Shown here one piece after another: positions 1-10,680 of a DNA stretch of 64,000 nucleotides; the first letter of the stretch is position 1; the number at the start of each line of letters is the position of its first letter. The stretch is from Cantharellus purpuraceus (taxonomy: Eukaryota; Basidiomycota; Agaricomycetes; Cantharellales; Hydnaceae). Under the pieces are notes generated by a model. The model was not told the origin of the DNA and did no database searches. It was given only the letters and a program-made list of their open reading frames with translations. The stretch is taken from contig JALBUN010000023.1 of assembly GCA_025174535.1 (NCBI GenBank), positions 930,001 to 994,000 on the forward strand. The letters run 5' to 3'. Made by a program: the position numbers and the translations under genes.

Positions 1-140
1 TATCAAAATATGTTTTAAATCTAAGTAAATTATATAAATTTGAGAATCATGTATGAAATATCAAAATATGTTTTAATATAAGTATATTATATAAAATTTG
101 AGGAAATGGGTTGTATATACATATTTGATGTATTTCTGAA
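1..140. repeat. AT-rich dispersed repeat with an internal tandem duplication
   Basis: Two similar AT-rich units lie in tandem (about 1-44 and 59-102). The stretch from about 42 to 138 reappears in reverse complement at 46,362-46,470, so this is a dispersed repeat. No coding potential is visible and the parent element is unknown. Confidence 0.6.
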
Positions 141-146
141 CAAGCG

Positions 147-510
147 TCTTAGAGGGTTAGGATCGGACTTAGGAACTAGGTGTGATTCAATATTCGAACT
201 GGGGAACGAAGTCCCCAGTCAGGCAACTTAAATACATATTTGAAATCTAATAATAATTACTCCGGTGATGGGTCTCCAAGGCCGACAGCCTTACATGAGT
301 ATGTCTGAGTCCGATGGGGATGGATGTCTGGGTTCCTATGGTGATGCTGATGCATCAATTGGAACTGGAGACGGATGGGCAGAATTGGTGGTGACAATCG
401 GACAGGTAGATGGAGACGTGGCGGTTTCCAAATGGAGTATAGATTTCATGTGTGCGGGGATCTGAGTGGATCAGATGGGGATCTGAGCATTAATGAATAT
501 AGTCATAACA
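147..510 (-). repeat. LTR-A fragment (Gyp-1 LTR)
   Basis: On the minus strand this begins with the LTR-A 5' end (TGTTATGACTATATTC form, read as GAATATAGTCATAACA ending at 510) and runs through the diagnostic central segment ending at TAATAATAATTACTCC. About 150 bp of the LTR 3' end is missing where it meets the AT-rich repeat. Intact copies in this window are about 500-560 bp. Confidence 0.8.
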
Positions 511-515
511 GTGTC

Positions 516-1936
516 TGTATGGGAACCACCTTTTCCCTATCAAATCCTATTTATGCAGCACCAATGTGCTATACTTTGCTTTTCCATTCCTAATATCAGC
601 ATGTATTTGGTGCTTGTACCTGGAATGGACTTATTCAAATATTCTCTATTTTTCCATATTTTTTTCAGGAATATTCCATGCAGAACTTGGCCCAGAATGA
701 TTTATTTCTGCTGTGCTACAGTTGTGGACCCATAGGCGCCCACAAACCTTCACACAGCTGGCTCTCCCCCTTTGGACCAGGCATTTGGCCTAAATTCAAG
801 CTCAGATGTCTCTGATCAATAAATATTCTGTAACTTGACAACCACAGCCTCTCAGGGCACTATTTTCCATGGAGATCATGATCTGAGATGTGGCTATCCA
901 TGGCTGTCCAAACCAGTGCAGAAAACAGGGTGGATACCCTTCTTTTTGCCTGATCAGTGCCTAGTTCAGGGATCAGATCAGCTGATGGGTGATCAGATCA
1001 GGTGATTGCCTTGGAATATTCTACCCCTTTCCATAACATTCTAGCTGTTTCCTTCTATTATTAGATAGAACTTTCCAGAACCATTATTCAGCTCCTGATC
1101 AGTGTTAGTCCAGTGATCAGATCCTGTGATTGGCTTGGAATATTCTACCCCTTTCTTCCACCTTCCACAACCTTCCAGTAGTTTCCATCTATTAATAGGT
1201 AGAATATTTCAGAAGCATTAGTCAGCTCCTGTAAATACAATATATAAGGAGGTCATTCTGCCTCTGAAATAGTAACATATTCAACCTATTCTACCCATCT
1301 TCTGCACACCAGTGTGACTAGAGTGACATACAGTGTCATCCTCTATCTCAGTAACTGTTGATTACCAGTTCAAGGATCTTTTACAGTTGTGTAACTGTAC
1401 TTGATTGCACTTGAAGTAGTGATATTCCTGCTTTGGGCGTGAGTGTAGTATCTGCCTCACGTGACTACAAATCTACAGGGTGAGATTGTCTGTCAATAGT
1501 CCTGCCATTAGTGCTCTTGTTTAAGTAACTAGTGTGTACTGCCTTTGCAGAGCATTAGAAACTTGAACTCGTGTGAAGCAGTTGCTAGACTACTTCACAC
1601 ATCACTGGAGTGTCACTGGTTGGACAGTTGGATTCATCCACCTCCTTCCTTTAGCCTCTAAGTGCATTCCCCTCATTTTGGCATATCTGGACCCCTAAGC
1701 ATCTGTGAACTCTAGACTCTGGAAGTCTTATTCATTTCTTGCTGCTAAGAAACATATTACTTTTCTGCATATAGTCTGCATTGACCAATGCAAGGGATTG
1801 TAACCAAAGTACAAACATTAAATCGTTTCTGGAGTTGTGCTGCAGCAGGGTTTGATATTCTTCTCAGCTGTTCATTCATGAAATTGTGGTGATTTAGAGT
1901 TTGCCCTAACACCATAATTTTGCAGGTTCCAAAACA
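516..1936 (+). repeat. LTR-C, solo, cutting into the Gyp-2 accessory gene
   Basis: The element starts TGTATGGGAACC and ends GGTTCCAAAACA, giving TG...CA ends and a short inverted terminal match (GGAACC/GGTTCC). It is 1,421 bp. A TATA-like AATATATAAGG lies near 1,230. Four other near-full copies occur at 16,003, 30,515, 46,622 and 61,268. There is no target duplication here: LTR-A lies on the left and mid-gene accessory-ORF sequence on the right, so the left flank has been rearranged. No internal region of this family is present in the window. Confidence 0.85.
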
Positions 1937-2995
1937 GGAAGCCCAGTGTACGAATTATCACAAACACTGGGATGATTTTGGGCATGCTCTCAAGTATGCC
2001 AATGTGGGGAAATCATTCCCCAAATGGGCACCATGGTTCATGACTGTGGCTGACCCTCCCAGAGCAGTCACTGGCCACCTGCTGCGACCTCTGGGCAAGT
2101 CTGCCCCTATCAGGGCAGACTGGCTCAACATCTGTGATATGGACACTCTGGAGTTTGTATCGCTCCATAAAAAGGCATTGGCCACACCGTTCATGGAACA
2201 GACTGTACCAATGCACAGAGTCATCAAGAGAATGACTCTACTGGCTCACGCTGATAATGCGAGTCTTATCGTCACTCTACTGACCACACTGGTAGACACA
2301 CTTGCCCTCATACAGGGGTGGCAAGTAAACCCTAATGGGGTCCCCCTGGCCATCCAACAGGAGTTGGATGGTACCATGAACTTGTCCAATGTGAATGTAT
2401 GGATGTGGCTGCAAAAGGCCACTCTCAAGAAGGGTTCTTCTGTGTTTAAGAAGAACCTCTGGACTATGTTCCAGAATCCTGGCCACTGGGGATTATTGAC
2501 CAGTGGTCAAAAGTTCTCACCAACTCTTGATGACACCTTTTGCACTTCAGTCACTGGAGTGTATGATTGGGGAATTGCTCCCCCAAAGAACATACTGAAC
2601 TAGAGCTTGCACTCTGGTTTGGATGATTGGGAGGCATCACCCCTGATCATGCTGCTATATTAGAGGAGTTTGCTAAACGCATCACCTCTGGAGCAGCATT
2701 TAACCAGCCTGCCAGGGGTGGTAAGCAAAAGCAGGAGTCTCAGGGAGTCTCCCAAGCAGCTCATAAAGCTGCTAAATGCTCTCTTGCTGAGCATTTAGGT
2801 CACAATCAACTTAATCGTGAACTTGATTGGGATGCTGCAGTAGCAATTGCATCCTCCTCATCCATTCAAGTGGATGAGGATACTGCAACCACATTGGGGA
2901 TGACTGAGAGCTGTCCCCCTCCAGAGCCATATGAACAAGATGACCATATGGACACCAACTTGTTGGAACAGCTTCATAAGGAGCTGTATGATTAA
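1937..2995 (+). pseudogene. C-terminal half of the Gyp-2 accessory protein (ORF3)
   Basis: The reading frame matches the C-terminal half of the longer copy on the minus strand at 23,285-25,987. It begins mid-gene directly after LTR-C, at residues AQCTNYHKHWDDFGHAL. A lost G near 2,572 shifts the frame before 2,603. The end of the protein (2,627-2,995, finishing HKELYD) is open in a neighbouring frame. An in-frame TGA just before LGGITPD is shared with the minus-strand copy. No known domain is recognised. The coding end is followed within 45 bp by a polypurine tract and LTR-D, so the gene sits directly upstream of a 3' LTR. Confidence 0.7.
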
Positions 2996-3024
2996 AAAGT
3001 ACTGGATGAGATTGTGTCTCATTC

Positions 3025-3037
3025 AAAAAGAGGAGGG
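3025..3037 (+). other. Polypurine tract of Gyp-2
   Basis: The sequence AAAAAGAGGAGGG abuts the TG of LTR-D at 3,038. A purine run directly before the 3' LTR is the usual primer for plus-strand DNA synthesis. The reverse copy has the matching pyrimidine run next to LTR-D at 23,260. This supports assigning LTR-D as the 3' LTR of the element carrying ORF3. Confidence 0.75.
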
Positions 3038-3295
3038 TGTAAGTACCCAAGGTACTTACTTACTATAACATATAAGTATAATTAATATATGCAGCATTCC
3101 CTTAAGGAATGCTGTCCTCTTGGTAGATATATGCACCCTATGGGTGCATATGTATAGTTATTATGTAAGCCAGTGGACCCAGTACATGTGTGGGTCCACT
3201 TATAGTAGATAGAACTTAGTAACTACCACACTGTACAGCACATCACCCAACTAATACACTTGGTTGAGTTCTGTGCAATGGTGTGAACTAAGACA
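3038..3295 (+). repeat. LTR-D, 3' LTR of Gyp-2
   Basis: This 258-bp segment starts TGTAAGTACCC and ends AACTAAGACA. It matches the reverse copy at 23,026-23,259. It contains a palindromic GCATTCCCTTAAGGAATGC near 3,092 and a second imperfect inverted repeat around TGCACCCTATGGGTGCA. It follows a polypurine tract and the ORF3 stop. Confidence 0.8.
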
Positions 3296-3578
3296 CCCAA
3301 TAACAGCCTTGACCAATACAAGGGATTGTAACCAAAGTACAAATGTTAAATTGTTTCTGGAGTTGTGCTGTAGCAGGATTTAATATTCTTCTTAGTTGTT
3401 CATTCATAAAATTGTGGTGATTTAGAGTTTGCCCTAACACCATAATTTTGCAGGTTCCAAAACAGTCTATATGTTGTTAAAAAGAGACTTTTAAACACAC
3501 ACACACACTGTATATCACATTGCCCAACCAATATATCTTGGTTGAGTTCTGTGCTGGTGTGAACTAAGTCAAAAGACT
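3296..3578 (+). repeat. Patchwork of LTR-C and LTR-D fragments
   Basis: Positions 3,312-3,464 are the last 150 bp of LTR-C, ending GGTTCCAAAACA. Positions about 3,498-3,567 repeat the end of LTR-D (from TGTATATCACATTGCCCAACC to GTGAACTAAGTC). A (CA)n microsatellite lies at about 3,495-3,509. No gene is seen. Confidence 0.65.
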
Positions 3579-4094
3579 TGTTATGACTATATTCATTAAT
3601 GCCCAGATCCCCATCCAATCCACTCAGATCCCCACACACATGAAATCTATACTCCATTTGGAAACCACCACGTCTCCATCTACCTGTCCAATTGTCACTG
3701 CCGATTCTGCCCATCTGTCTCCAGTTCCAATTGATGCATCAGCATCCCCATCAGACTCGGACATACTCATGTAAGGCTGTCGGCCTCAGAGACCCATCAC
3801 CGGAGTAATTATTATTAGATTCCAAATATGTATTTTAAGTTGCCTGACTGGGGACTTCATTCCCCAGTTCAAATATTGAATCATGCCTAGTTCCTAAGTC
3901 CAATCCTAACTCTCTAAGTCATACTCCATCTCTGAAATCTTGGACACCGGTAGTAGTGAGGGTGCAGCACATAAGCTGAAGCCAAGTCTGTTCCAACCCC
4001 CATGATGTAACCGACTCCTTCTCCGACTCCAAGCAAACCTCTGAGTAAACCTCCAACCCAATCTCCGCCCTCCAATCGGACCTAGTGCATAACA
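3579..4094 (+). repeat. LTR-A, complete solo copy
   Basis: This 516-bp copy starts TGTTATGACTATATTC and ends GTGCATAACA, so the ends are TGTTATG/CATAACA in inverted orientation. Flanking 5-mers (AGACT, GACAC) do not match, so the target duplication is lost or altered. Confidence 0.85.
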
Positions 4095-4123
4095 GACACC
4101 CTTCACCTCACATTTCAAGCAGT

Positions 4124-4388
4124 TGTTATGACTATATTCATTAATGCTCAGATCCCTGTCTGATCCCCCAGTTCAAATATCAAATCACACCTAGCTCCTA
4201 AGTCCAATCCAAACTATCTAAGTCATACTCCATCTCCAAAATCTCAAACACAGGTATTAGTGAGGGCACAGCACATAAGCTGAAGCCAAGTCCATTCTAA
4301 CCCCCATGATGCATCCCAACACCCACTCTGACTCCAACCCCAAACTCCAATCCAGGTCCCAACCCCCCATCAGACCTAGTGCATAACA
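4124..4388 (+). repeat. LTR-A with a 250-bp internal deletion (5' LTR of a Gyp-1 stub)
   Basis: Both LTR ends are present but the middle, from just after GATCCC to CCCCAGTTCAAATATC, is missing. Directly downstream is the leader and gag start of Gyp-1 (GTATATTTGAACTGCC), the same junction seen at 49,680 and, reversed, at 39,467 and 22,608. This identifies LTR-A as the Gyp-1 LTR. Confidence 0.8.
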
Positions 4389-4749
4389 GTATATTTGAAC
4401 TGCCATACTCACTTCTACCCTAATGCCACAATCCACCACCAATTCTGAACATGCACAAACCATTGAGGTGCCCACTCCCAGCATCAACACCATCCCCAAG
4501 GTCATTGAAGAGCCAATGGGCCACATAGAGGCTGTTGATGAAGAAGATGACACCCTGCCCTCTCCAAATCTGGCACAAGTCATCTCCCTGCTCACCAGCA
4601 GCATCTGTATCCCATGAGCTCCTAAGTCCTGGACCAAGATCTGGGAACCTGACCCCTTTGATGGCTCTGATCCACACAAACTCCAACTGTTCCTGATGCA
4701 ATGCCAGTTGAACTTCTGTGACTGCTCCAACACTTTTATATCCAATTGT
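4389..4749 (+). pseudogene. gag: Gyp-1 gag, N-terminal stub
   Basis: The frame opens at 4,423 (MPQSTTNSEHAQT) and matches the Gag N-terminus at 49,715 and, on the minus strand, at 39,435. A TGA at 4,615 interrupts it. The sequence continues through the conserved PDPFDGSDPHKLQ-like segment in another frame until about 4,744, where an LTR-B/LTR-H pair interrupts it. Gag forms the virus-like particle. Only about 110 residues of a normal 300-plus remain, so it is not functional. Confidence 0.75.
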
Positions 4750-5575
4750 TGTCAAGAATTTATTCAAGTAATATTACAATCTATTGGAGCAAGAAGGGGG
4801 AGTTTTATGATAAGGAAAAGTTGTGAAAAGTTTGGGAATTTTTTGATTAAGGGATGAGGAGGAGGTGTTTTTCGATTTTATTTTGTGAGCCATCCTTTCA
4901 TTCTACGGGGGTGGCTACTACTCAAAAAAGGGAGGTATTATGATGATTTTCATTCGTCATAAACCTCAAGTCAAACGGGTAAAAACTCCTTTCTCTATAA
5001 AAAGTTTTTCCCCATGACATCACATATTATCAGTATCCACATCATTTCTTTTATCATATGTTTCAATCTTACTAAAAGGCTTTTTTTTATCATGTGATTG
5101 TCAAATTGTATATTAACTACAACTGTGTACAAGTATCAAGAAGGAGATTCACTATTCTTAATCCCTTCCAAGCTGCAAACAAACAGCTTGTGTCAACTTT
5201 CTGTCGTTCCTGGAATAACTCCTAAACGACCTATTCAATTTAAAACCTTTTGCATATCCCATTAGGATATTGCATCAACTATTTCTATCTCAGATTATGA
5301 ACGATTTGGATTATTACATCCATTTCTATTAAGCAAACACTTTTTCGAAGTGTTGCTATTCCCATTTCTGCTCAAATATTTTGCAGAAGTCCCAGTTCTT
5401 AACCGAATATTCTGATATTTGGTAACATCACTCTACTAAACAACACCTTTCCATCGACCCCGCATATATCTGCATCCTTGCAGTAATGCTCCCCTATTCA
5501 AAAATCTACTTCGCCACCATCCCTCACCTTCATCTTACACTCACCCACAACACCCCTCCATATCTTTTCTTAACA
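4750..5575 (+). repeat. LTR-H solo insertion (TSD ATTGT)
   Basis: This 826-bp LTR starts TGTCAAGAATTT and ends TTCTTAACA. A perfect 5-bp target duplication ATTGT lies at 4,745-4,749 and 5,576-5,580. The target site spans the Gyp-1 gag/LTR-B junction, three bases inside LTR-B. A TATAAAAAG box is at about 4,998. The second copy is at 7,598-8,410. Confidence 0.9.
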
Positions 5576-6118
5576 ATTGTTACATCCTGTAACACTAAGT
5601 CTGATCTCTGGACTCCATCTGCATCTCCTTCTACTCCACCTCCATCAACTCCACCTCTGTCAACCCTGAACTCCATTATTGTTCTCTTTATAAGTAGTTT
5701 TCTTCTTATGGGTTACAACAAACCGTCATCTTTTATATTGCTTAGTATTAGTTCAGACTTGGGTCCAAACTCCAAACTCCTTTCCATGTTGTATTCCATA
5801 TCCATATTATTGTCTTATTGCTTTTAGTTTTATCATTCAATTCTTCACATACTTATACAGGCTACTCTCTGTAGGTTACAGTAGTTTGTATATTGACTGA
5901 TATTTGACCCATCAATTTCTTGGTTGCTAGCTTCTTGACAAGTACCCTCTTGACAAGTCAAACTCTGGATCCTTGATCCAACTCTATATTCCAAACTCCA
6001 AAATATTGGACTGACAATCTGAGGGGGCACAACACAAGTTGAAGCCAAGTCCACTCAATCCGATTCTAGCATCTGAACTCTGGTTACTCCTTTGAACCCC
6101 ACATCTCAGCCCTTAACA
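5576..6118 (+). repeat. LTR-B, 5' LTR of a chimeric Gyp-1 relative
   Basis: LTR-B starts TGTTACATCC and ends GCCCTTAACA, about 541 bp. Its first three bases are duplicated on the far side of LTR-H. The downstream GTATATATGAAC leader and gag start mirror the Gyp-1 LTR/gag junction. The second copy is at 10,202-10,680. No tRNA-type primer site is obvious after the LTR. Self-priming as in Tf1-type chromoviruses is possible but not shown. Confidence 0.8.
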
Positions 6119-6147
6119 GTATATATGAACTTACACCCTCAATCATC

Positions 6148-6900
6148 ATGCCACCCCAAAGCACTCAAACCTCCATCTGAGTGGGAGTACCACCCACTAC
6201 TATTGAGGAAGTTCTTGGCAAAGCCCCAGCCTCCAATCAGGAGCTCAAGGCTGGACTCCAGGAAGGCACTCCTCCAGCCAATCCCTCATCCATCCCAGTC
6301 CCTAACATTGCAGAAGCCCTCAGCATGTTGGCTAACTCCATATTATCTCCAAAGGAGTCCTCTGCTCAGACCAAGGTCCAAGAACCAGATACCTTTGATG
6401 GATCTGATTCCCACAAACTCCAGCCCTTTCTCATGCAATGTACCCTCAATTTCCATGACCATCCTGATGTGTTCTCTGATGACAGTGCTAAAGTTACTTA
6501 TGCTCTATTTTATTTGAAGGGAACTGCACTTGATTGGTTTGAACCCACCCTAACCTCCACCCTCCACCTCCCTGACCACTTCTGAGCAGTTCACCTGGTC
6601 TTCCATATATCAATGCTTGAACCTGCCACTACAAACAAGATTCCCAGTTGCACCCAATCTCTGCCACCTCTGATCATCATCAAAGGAGACAATGAATATG
6701 AGATATCCAAAATCCTGGACTCAAAGATTGATCATTGGTACAAGTGCAAGCTCCAGTACCTAGTCAAATGGACTGGATATGAAGGCACCAATGAAGAGTC
6801 CTCATGGATCTCCATGTCTGAACCCAATCACACATCCAAATCCATCTCTGATTTTCACTCCGCTTATCCAGATAAACCTGGTCCTCTTATGAATCTTTAA
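6148..6900 (+). pseudogene. Gag-chromodomain fusion left by an internal deletion
   Basis: The frame begins at the ATG at 6,148, is broken by TGA at 6,178-6,180, and resumes at MGVPPTTIEEVLGKA. It carries the Gag segment with DTFDGSDSHKLQPFLMQCT and ends at ALDWFEPTL. The next residues, TLHLPDHF, belong to the integrase C-terminus, so protease, RT, RNase H and the integrase core are deleted. After one TGA the chromodomain follows (about 6,690-6,820: YEISKILDSK, LQYLVKWTGYEG, ESSW). In chromoviruses the chromodomain directs integration to heterochromatin. The copy cannot move by itself. Confidence 0.8.
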
Positions 6901-7082
6901 GTTCCATCACCAACTCCAATTCTATTATTCCACATCATCGTTTGTTCACAAAGAAAATTACAAGTCTACCCGACCTCTGAAAAATCTCACTCCAACCTGT
7001 TTTTCTCTGTTCTGAAGCATTACAATCATTTTCATTTTCATTTTTTAATTATACATTGCGCTTCCTTTTTCCCTTCCCTTGT
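6901..7082. other. Convergent 3' intergenic segment of Gyp-1
   Basis: AT-rich spacer between the pol stop and the end of the opposite-strand gene. The same spacer occurs in reverse at 20,813-20,967 and 34,769-34,841. No coding sequence is seen. It must hold the two convergent transcript ends or their overlap. Confidence 0.6.
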
Positions 7083-9394
7083 CTACCTCAGGCTCTGTCT
7101 CCGACACCATCTCTGACTTGTCATCACTCTCCACATCTGACACCCAACCTTTCTCATCCCCCATGTCCAAATCCTTGTCAGGGGGGCCATGAACTTCCAC
7201 AGTCGACACAACTCAGCAGTCCACTGACCATCCAGAACCTTCTTCCATTTCATTGTCTTGACCAAATCAACTAACAACCCCTCCATTTGCCAGAGGTGCT
7301 CTGACTGCAGGTTAACCAGCCAGATAAGCTGGCCCACAGTGCTGTTGGGTGTAGAGACATGCCCTGGACCTGCACTGGTCATTGCTCCCTCCAATCCAAC
7401 ACTGCTACCTCCAACTGCCACAGCACCTGTCTCCCTCCACCGCCTTTTGGTCAGACAACCTTCTGATTCTTTCTCCACCCCTCCTTGTACCACTAGTTGG
7501 GGCTTGATGCTCTGACTTCAGGGATTGAACTTGCCATCAATCCTACACCCTCCTTTCTGACCCCAACAACAATTGCAGGACTGAAGTTGGTGGGTTGTGT
7601 CAAGAATCTATTCTAAAGATGTAAAAGAAGTGAAGAGGTGTGAAAAGGCATTAAGAGGTATTGAAAGGTGTAAAAATATGGTTATTGGATGGGGACAGGG
7701 TATTAATTTTCTTGTGAGCCCTCCTTTCATCTTCGGGGGGGAAATTCTATTCAAAAGGACCATATTATGATGATTAACACTCATCATAAGTCCCATAAGA
7801 TGCGGATAAAATCCCATCAAGTTATAAAAGTTTTTCCATATGACATCACTTATTATGAGTATCCGCATCATTTCTTTCATCATATGTTTCAATCTTACTA
7901 AAAGGCTTTCTTATCATGTGATTGCCAAATTGTATATTAGCTACAACTGTGTACAAGTATCTATCATCGGATTCACTGTGTTTATCCCTTCCAAGTTGTA
8001 AATCAAACAACTTGTGTCATTTTTCGGTTGTTCCTGGAATAACTCCTAAACTATCTTAACAACTTCAAATCTTTTTGCATATTCTATTAGAATATTGCAA
8101 CAGCTATCACTATCTCGAATCACGAACATTTTGGACCACAGTATCCATCTCTATTGAACATACATTCACTTAAAGTGACATCATCTCCCACTGCCTCTTA
8201 AATCGTCTGTAGCAGGCGCAATTTCTAACCGAATATTCTGATATTTGGTAACATCACTCTACTGAACAACACCTTTCCATCGACCCTGCATATATCTGCC
8301 TCCTCACAGTAATTGTTCCTCTATTCAAAATCTACTTTGCCACCATCCCTTACCTTCATTTCACATTCACCCACATACACCTGCAATCTATCCCTCATCT
8401 TCTCCTAACAGGTTGGTCCAGTGGGTCATACACACTCCATGCCCACATCATGACACAAGTCACAAATTATGCTGGGGCCACCAAATGGCTCCATCAGAGC
8501 CAGAGCCTTGGGTGGTCTGCTCCTTTTTGACATGGCCTCCAAGTGCTCCCTCTCCTCCTCCTTGTCCTGCTGCTCCACTGCAGCCTTCTCCATCTCACAC
8601 TTGTGAAGCTGAATCACTGACCTAGCAACACACAGCTCCTTCTTGCGAGTCGCCAATATGTGATCCTCTGCTTTATGCCATATGACCCTCTGATCTGCCT
8701 CCCGCTTCTCCATATCAGCACTCAGGTATGCCTTCAATGAGAAAACTGTCACCTCAAGATTCTTCTTGGTGGTAGTGGCATATAGCTCCACCCGTTTGTG
8801 AGCTTCAACTGCAGCTACCCAGGCCATCTCCTTGTAATGATTCAAGGTCAGATCAGGCTCCTTATCCATCCCAACATCCACACCTTCCTCAGGCTCTGCA
8901 TTTGCATTGAGCTCCATGTCCACATTGGGATCTGCCTCTGCTTCTGCCCTCTCTGGCTCTGCCATGTCATCCTCTTCAGCCACACCCACCACAAATAATG
9001 GCCATGGTTGCAAATGCACCAGCAAGTCTACTGGTGGGGCAGTTGTCACATGGGTCAACTCTGTCCATGTGACCTTGATAATGGCAACCTCAGGGGTCCA
9101 TACCCATATTGGCACACTCAGACTCCCTGGGTGACTAGTCACCCCTGCCCCAGTCACCTCCTCCTCTACCTCCATGGTGGCCTCTAGCTCATGTGCCTGT
9201 TCCTCCACTTCCTTCAGCCTCATGGCCTCCATCATGGCCACAAGCTCCTTGACCTTGCGTGCTAGCTCTGCCTTTGCTTCTTCCTCCTTCCATTTCCTTT
9301 CCACCTCCTTTGCCCCCCTCCAATTCCATTCCTCCTCCTCCTCCTTCTGTCTCCATTCCACCACCACCTCCTCCTTCCATCTCCATTCCACCAC
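7083..9394 (-). pseudogene. Antisense gene of Gyp-1: coiled coil plus Zn2Cys6-like motif (copy 3), split by LTR-H
   Basis: The gene runs opposite to gag-pol. The main open frame is 9,394-8,426 (322 aa): Glu/Lys/Arg/Trp-rich repeats (KEEE, EWRWK types, residues 1-60), a long charged helix region with AHELEATMEVEEE, an acidic middle, a second helical stretch (QQDKEEEREHLEA), then CDLCHDVGMEC, the first half of a C-X2-C-X6-C cluster. A TGA replaces the TGG (Trp) of the other copies right after this. LTR-H (7,598-8,410, TSD GGTTG) sits in the middle of the cysteine cluster. The remaining C-terminal part (7,493-7,083) matches copies 1 and 2: a TVGQLIWLVNLQ helix, then an acidic tail whose frame is shifted. 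The function is unknown; a DNA-binding role is inferred only from the cysteine spacing. Confidence 0.75.
7598..8410 (+). repeat. LTR-H solo insertion (TSD GGTTG)
   Basis: This 813-bp copy of LTR-H starts TGTCAAGAATCT and ends CTCCTAACA. It has a perfect target duplication GGTTG at 7,593-7,597 and 8,411-8,415. Removing it restores the sequence seen in the uninterrupted antisense gene at about 20,285. Confidence 0.9.
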
Positions 9395-9415
9395 CTCCTC
9401 TTAATGGAGAGATAC

Positions 9416-9911
9416 TGTTATGACTATATTCTTAATGCCCAGATCCCCATGCACATGAAATCTATACTCCATTTGGAAACCATCACATCTCCATTTAGTC
9501 TGTCTGATTGTCACCGTCAATCTCGCTCATCTGCCTCCAGTTCTGATTGATGCATCAGCATCACCATAGGAACCCAGACATCCATCTCCGTTGGACTTGG
9601 GCATATTCATGTAAGGGTGTCAGCCTCAGAGACCCATCACTGGAGTAATTATTATTAGATTTCAAATATGTATTTAAGCTGCCTGACTGGGGACTTCATT
9701 CCCCAGTTCAAATATCAAATCACACCTAGCTCCTAAGTCCAATCCAAACTGTCTAAGTCATACTCTGTCTCCAAAATCTCAGCCACAGGTATTAGTGAGG
9801 GCACAGCATATAAGCTGAAGCCAAGTCCATTCCAACCCCCCACAATGCACCCTGATCCCTGCTCTGACTCCGACCCAATCTCTGACCCCCAATTGGACCT
9901 AGTGCGTAACA
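9416..9911 (+). repeat. LTR-A, 3' LTR of the chimeric element
   Basis: A 496-bp LTR-A (TGTTATGACTATATTC to GTGCGTAACA). It directly follows the purine-rich AATGGAGAGATAC at 9,403-9,415, the same junction found in reverse at 18,488 and 32,615. That motif is probably the Gyp-1 polypurine tract. The 5' LTR of this element is LTR-B, so its LTRs do not match. Confidence 0.85.
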
Positions 9912-10201
9912 TGCAGCCTCTGCCCTAACTCAAGCTGCTTCCTCCCTCACAATCCTCTTCTCCTCTTCTGCCTTCTTTTTCTCTGTGGCATCCACCTCCA
10001 CGATTGACTTATCCAACTCAGCATGTTGCTGGTGAAGTTCTTCAGCAGAGGGCATAGCAGATGGTGGTAAGAGGTAAGGAGAAGAATGACACATGTTTTA
10101 ATAAATGGCCCAGCCTCGTGCACCAATTTAGATGCATATACTGACATTTTTCCCACAATACTGACTAAAGATCTCATGGGCTCAATCTAGAAGGGAGATG
10201 C
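9912..10201 (-). pseudogene. Remnant of an E/K-rich antisense gene next to LTR-B
   Basis: On the minus strand one frame reads HAELDKSIVEVDATEKKKAEEE and IVREEAA, an E/K-rich helix like the antisense gene of Gyp-1 but not closely alignable by eye. It lies immediately upstream of LTR-B, as the other copies lie next to LTR-A. It is probably the LTR-B family counterpart, truncated by LTR-A. Confidence 0.4.
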
Positions 10202-10680
10202 TGTTACATCCTGTAGCATCACATCTGATCTCTGGACTCCATCTCCAACTACTCCACCTCCATCAACTCCACCTCTGTTAACTCCAAACTCCATATCTGT
10301 CTTATTGTCTTATCACTTTTTAGTTTTATCATTCAATTCTCCACATACTTATATGGGCTACTCTCTGTCTGTTACAGTAGTTTGTATATCAACTAAGATT
10401 TGCCCCATCAACTCCTTGGTTGCTAGCTTGACAAGTACTTTCTTGACAAGTCAAACTCTGGATCCTTGATCCAACTCCATACTCCAAACTCTGAAATATT
10501 GGACCAACAATCTGAGGGGGCACAACACACAAGTTGAAGCCAAGTCCACTTGATCCAACTCAATAGTTATTGCCCCATTCTGTCTCTGGTTGAACTGGAA
10601 CAGTAAAGTCCCCTCCCCTTCTTCACTAGCATCCGAACTCCAGTTACTCCATTTAACCTCTAGTTTCCCAGCCCTTAACA
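10202..10680 (+). repeat. LTR-B, second copy
   Basis: A 479-bp LTR-B (TGTTACATCC to GCCCTTAACA), followed directly by an LTR-A fragment rather than a gag leader. No matching target duplication was found. Confidence 0.8.

Noticed and set aside
8798..9404. Plus-strand ORFs rich in Ser/Ala
   Set aside because: Shadows of the antisense gene on the minus strand; not conserved as frames in the other copies.
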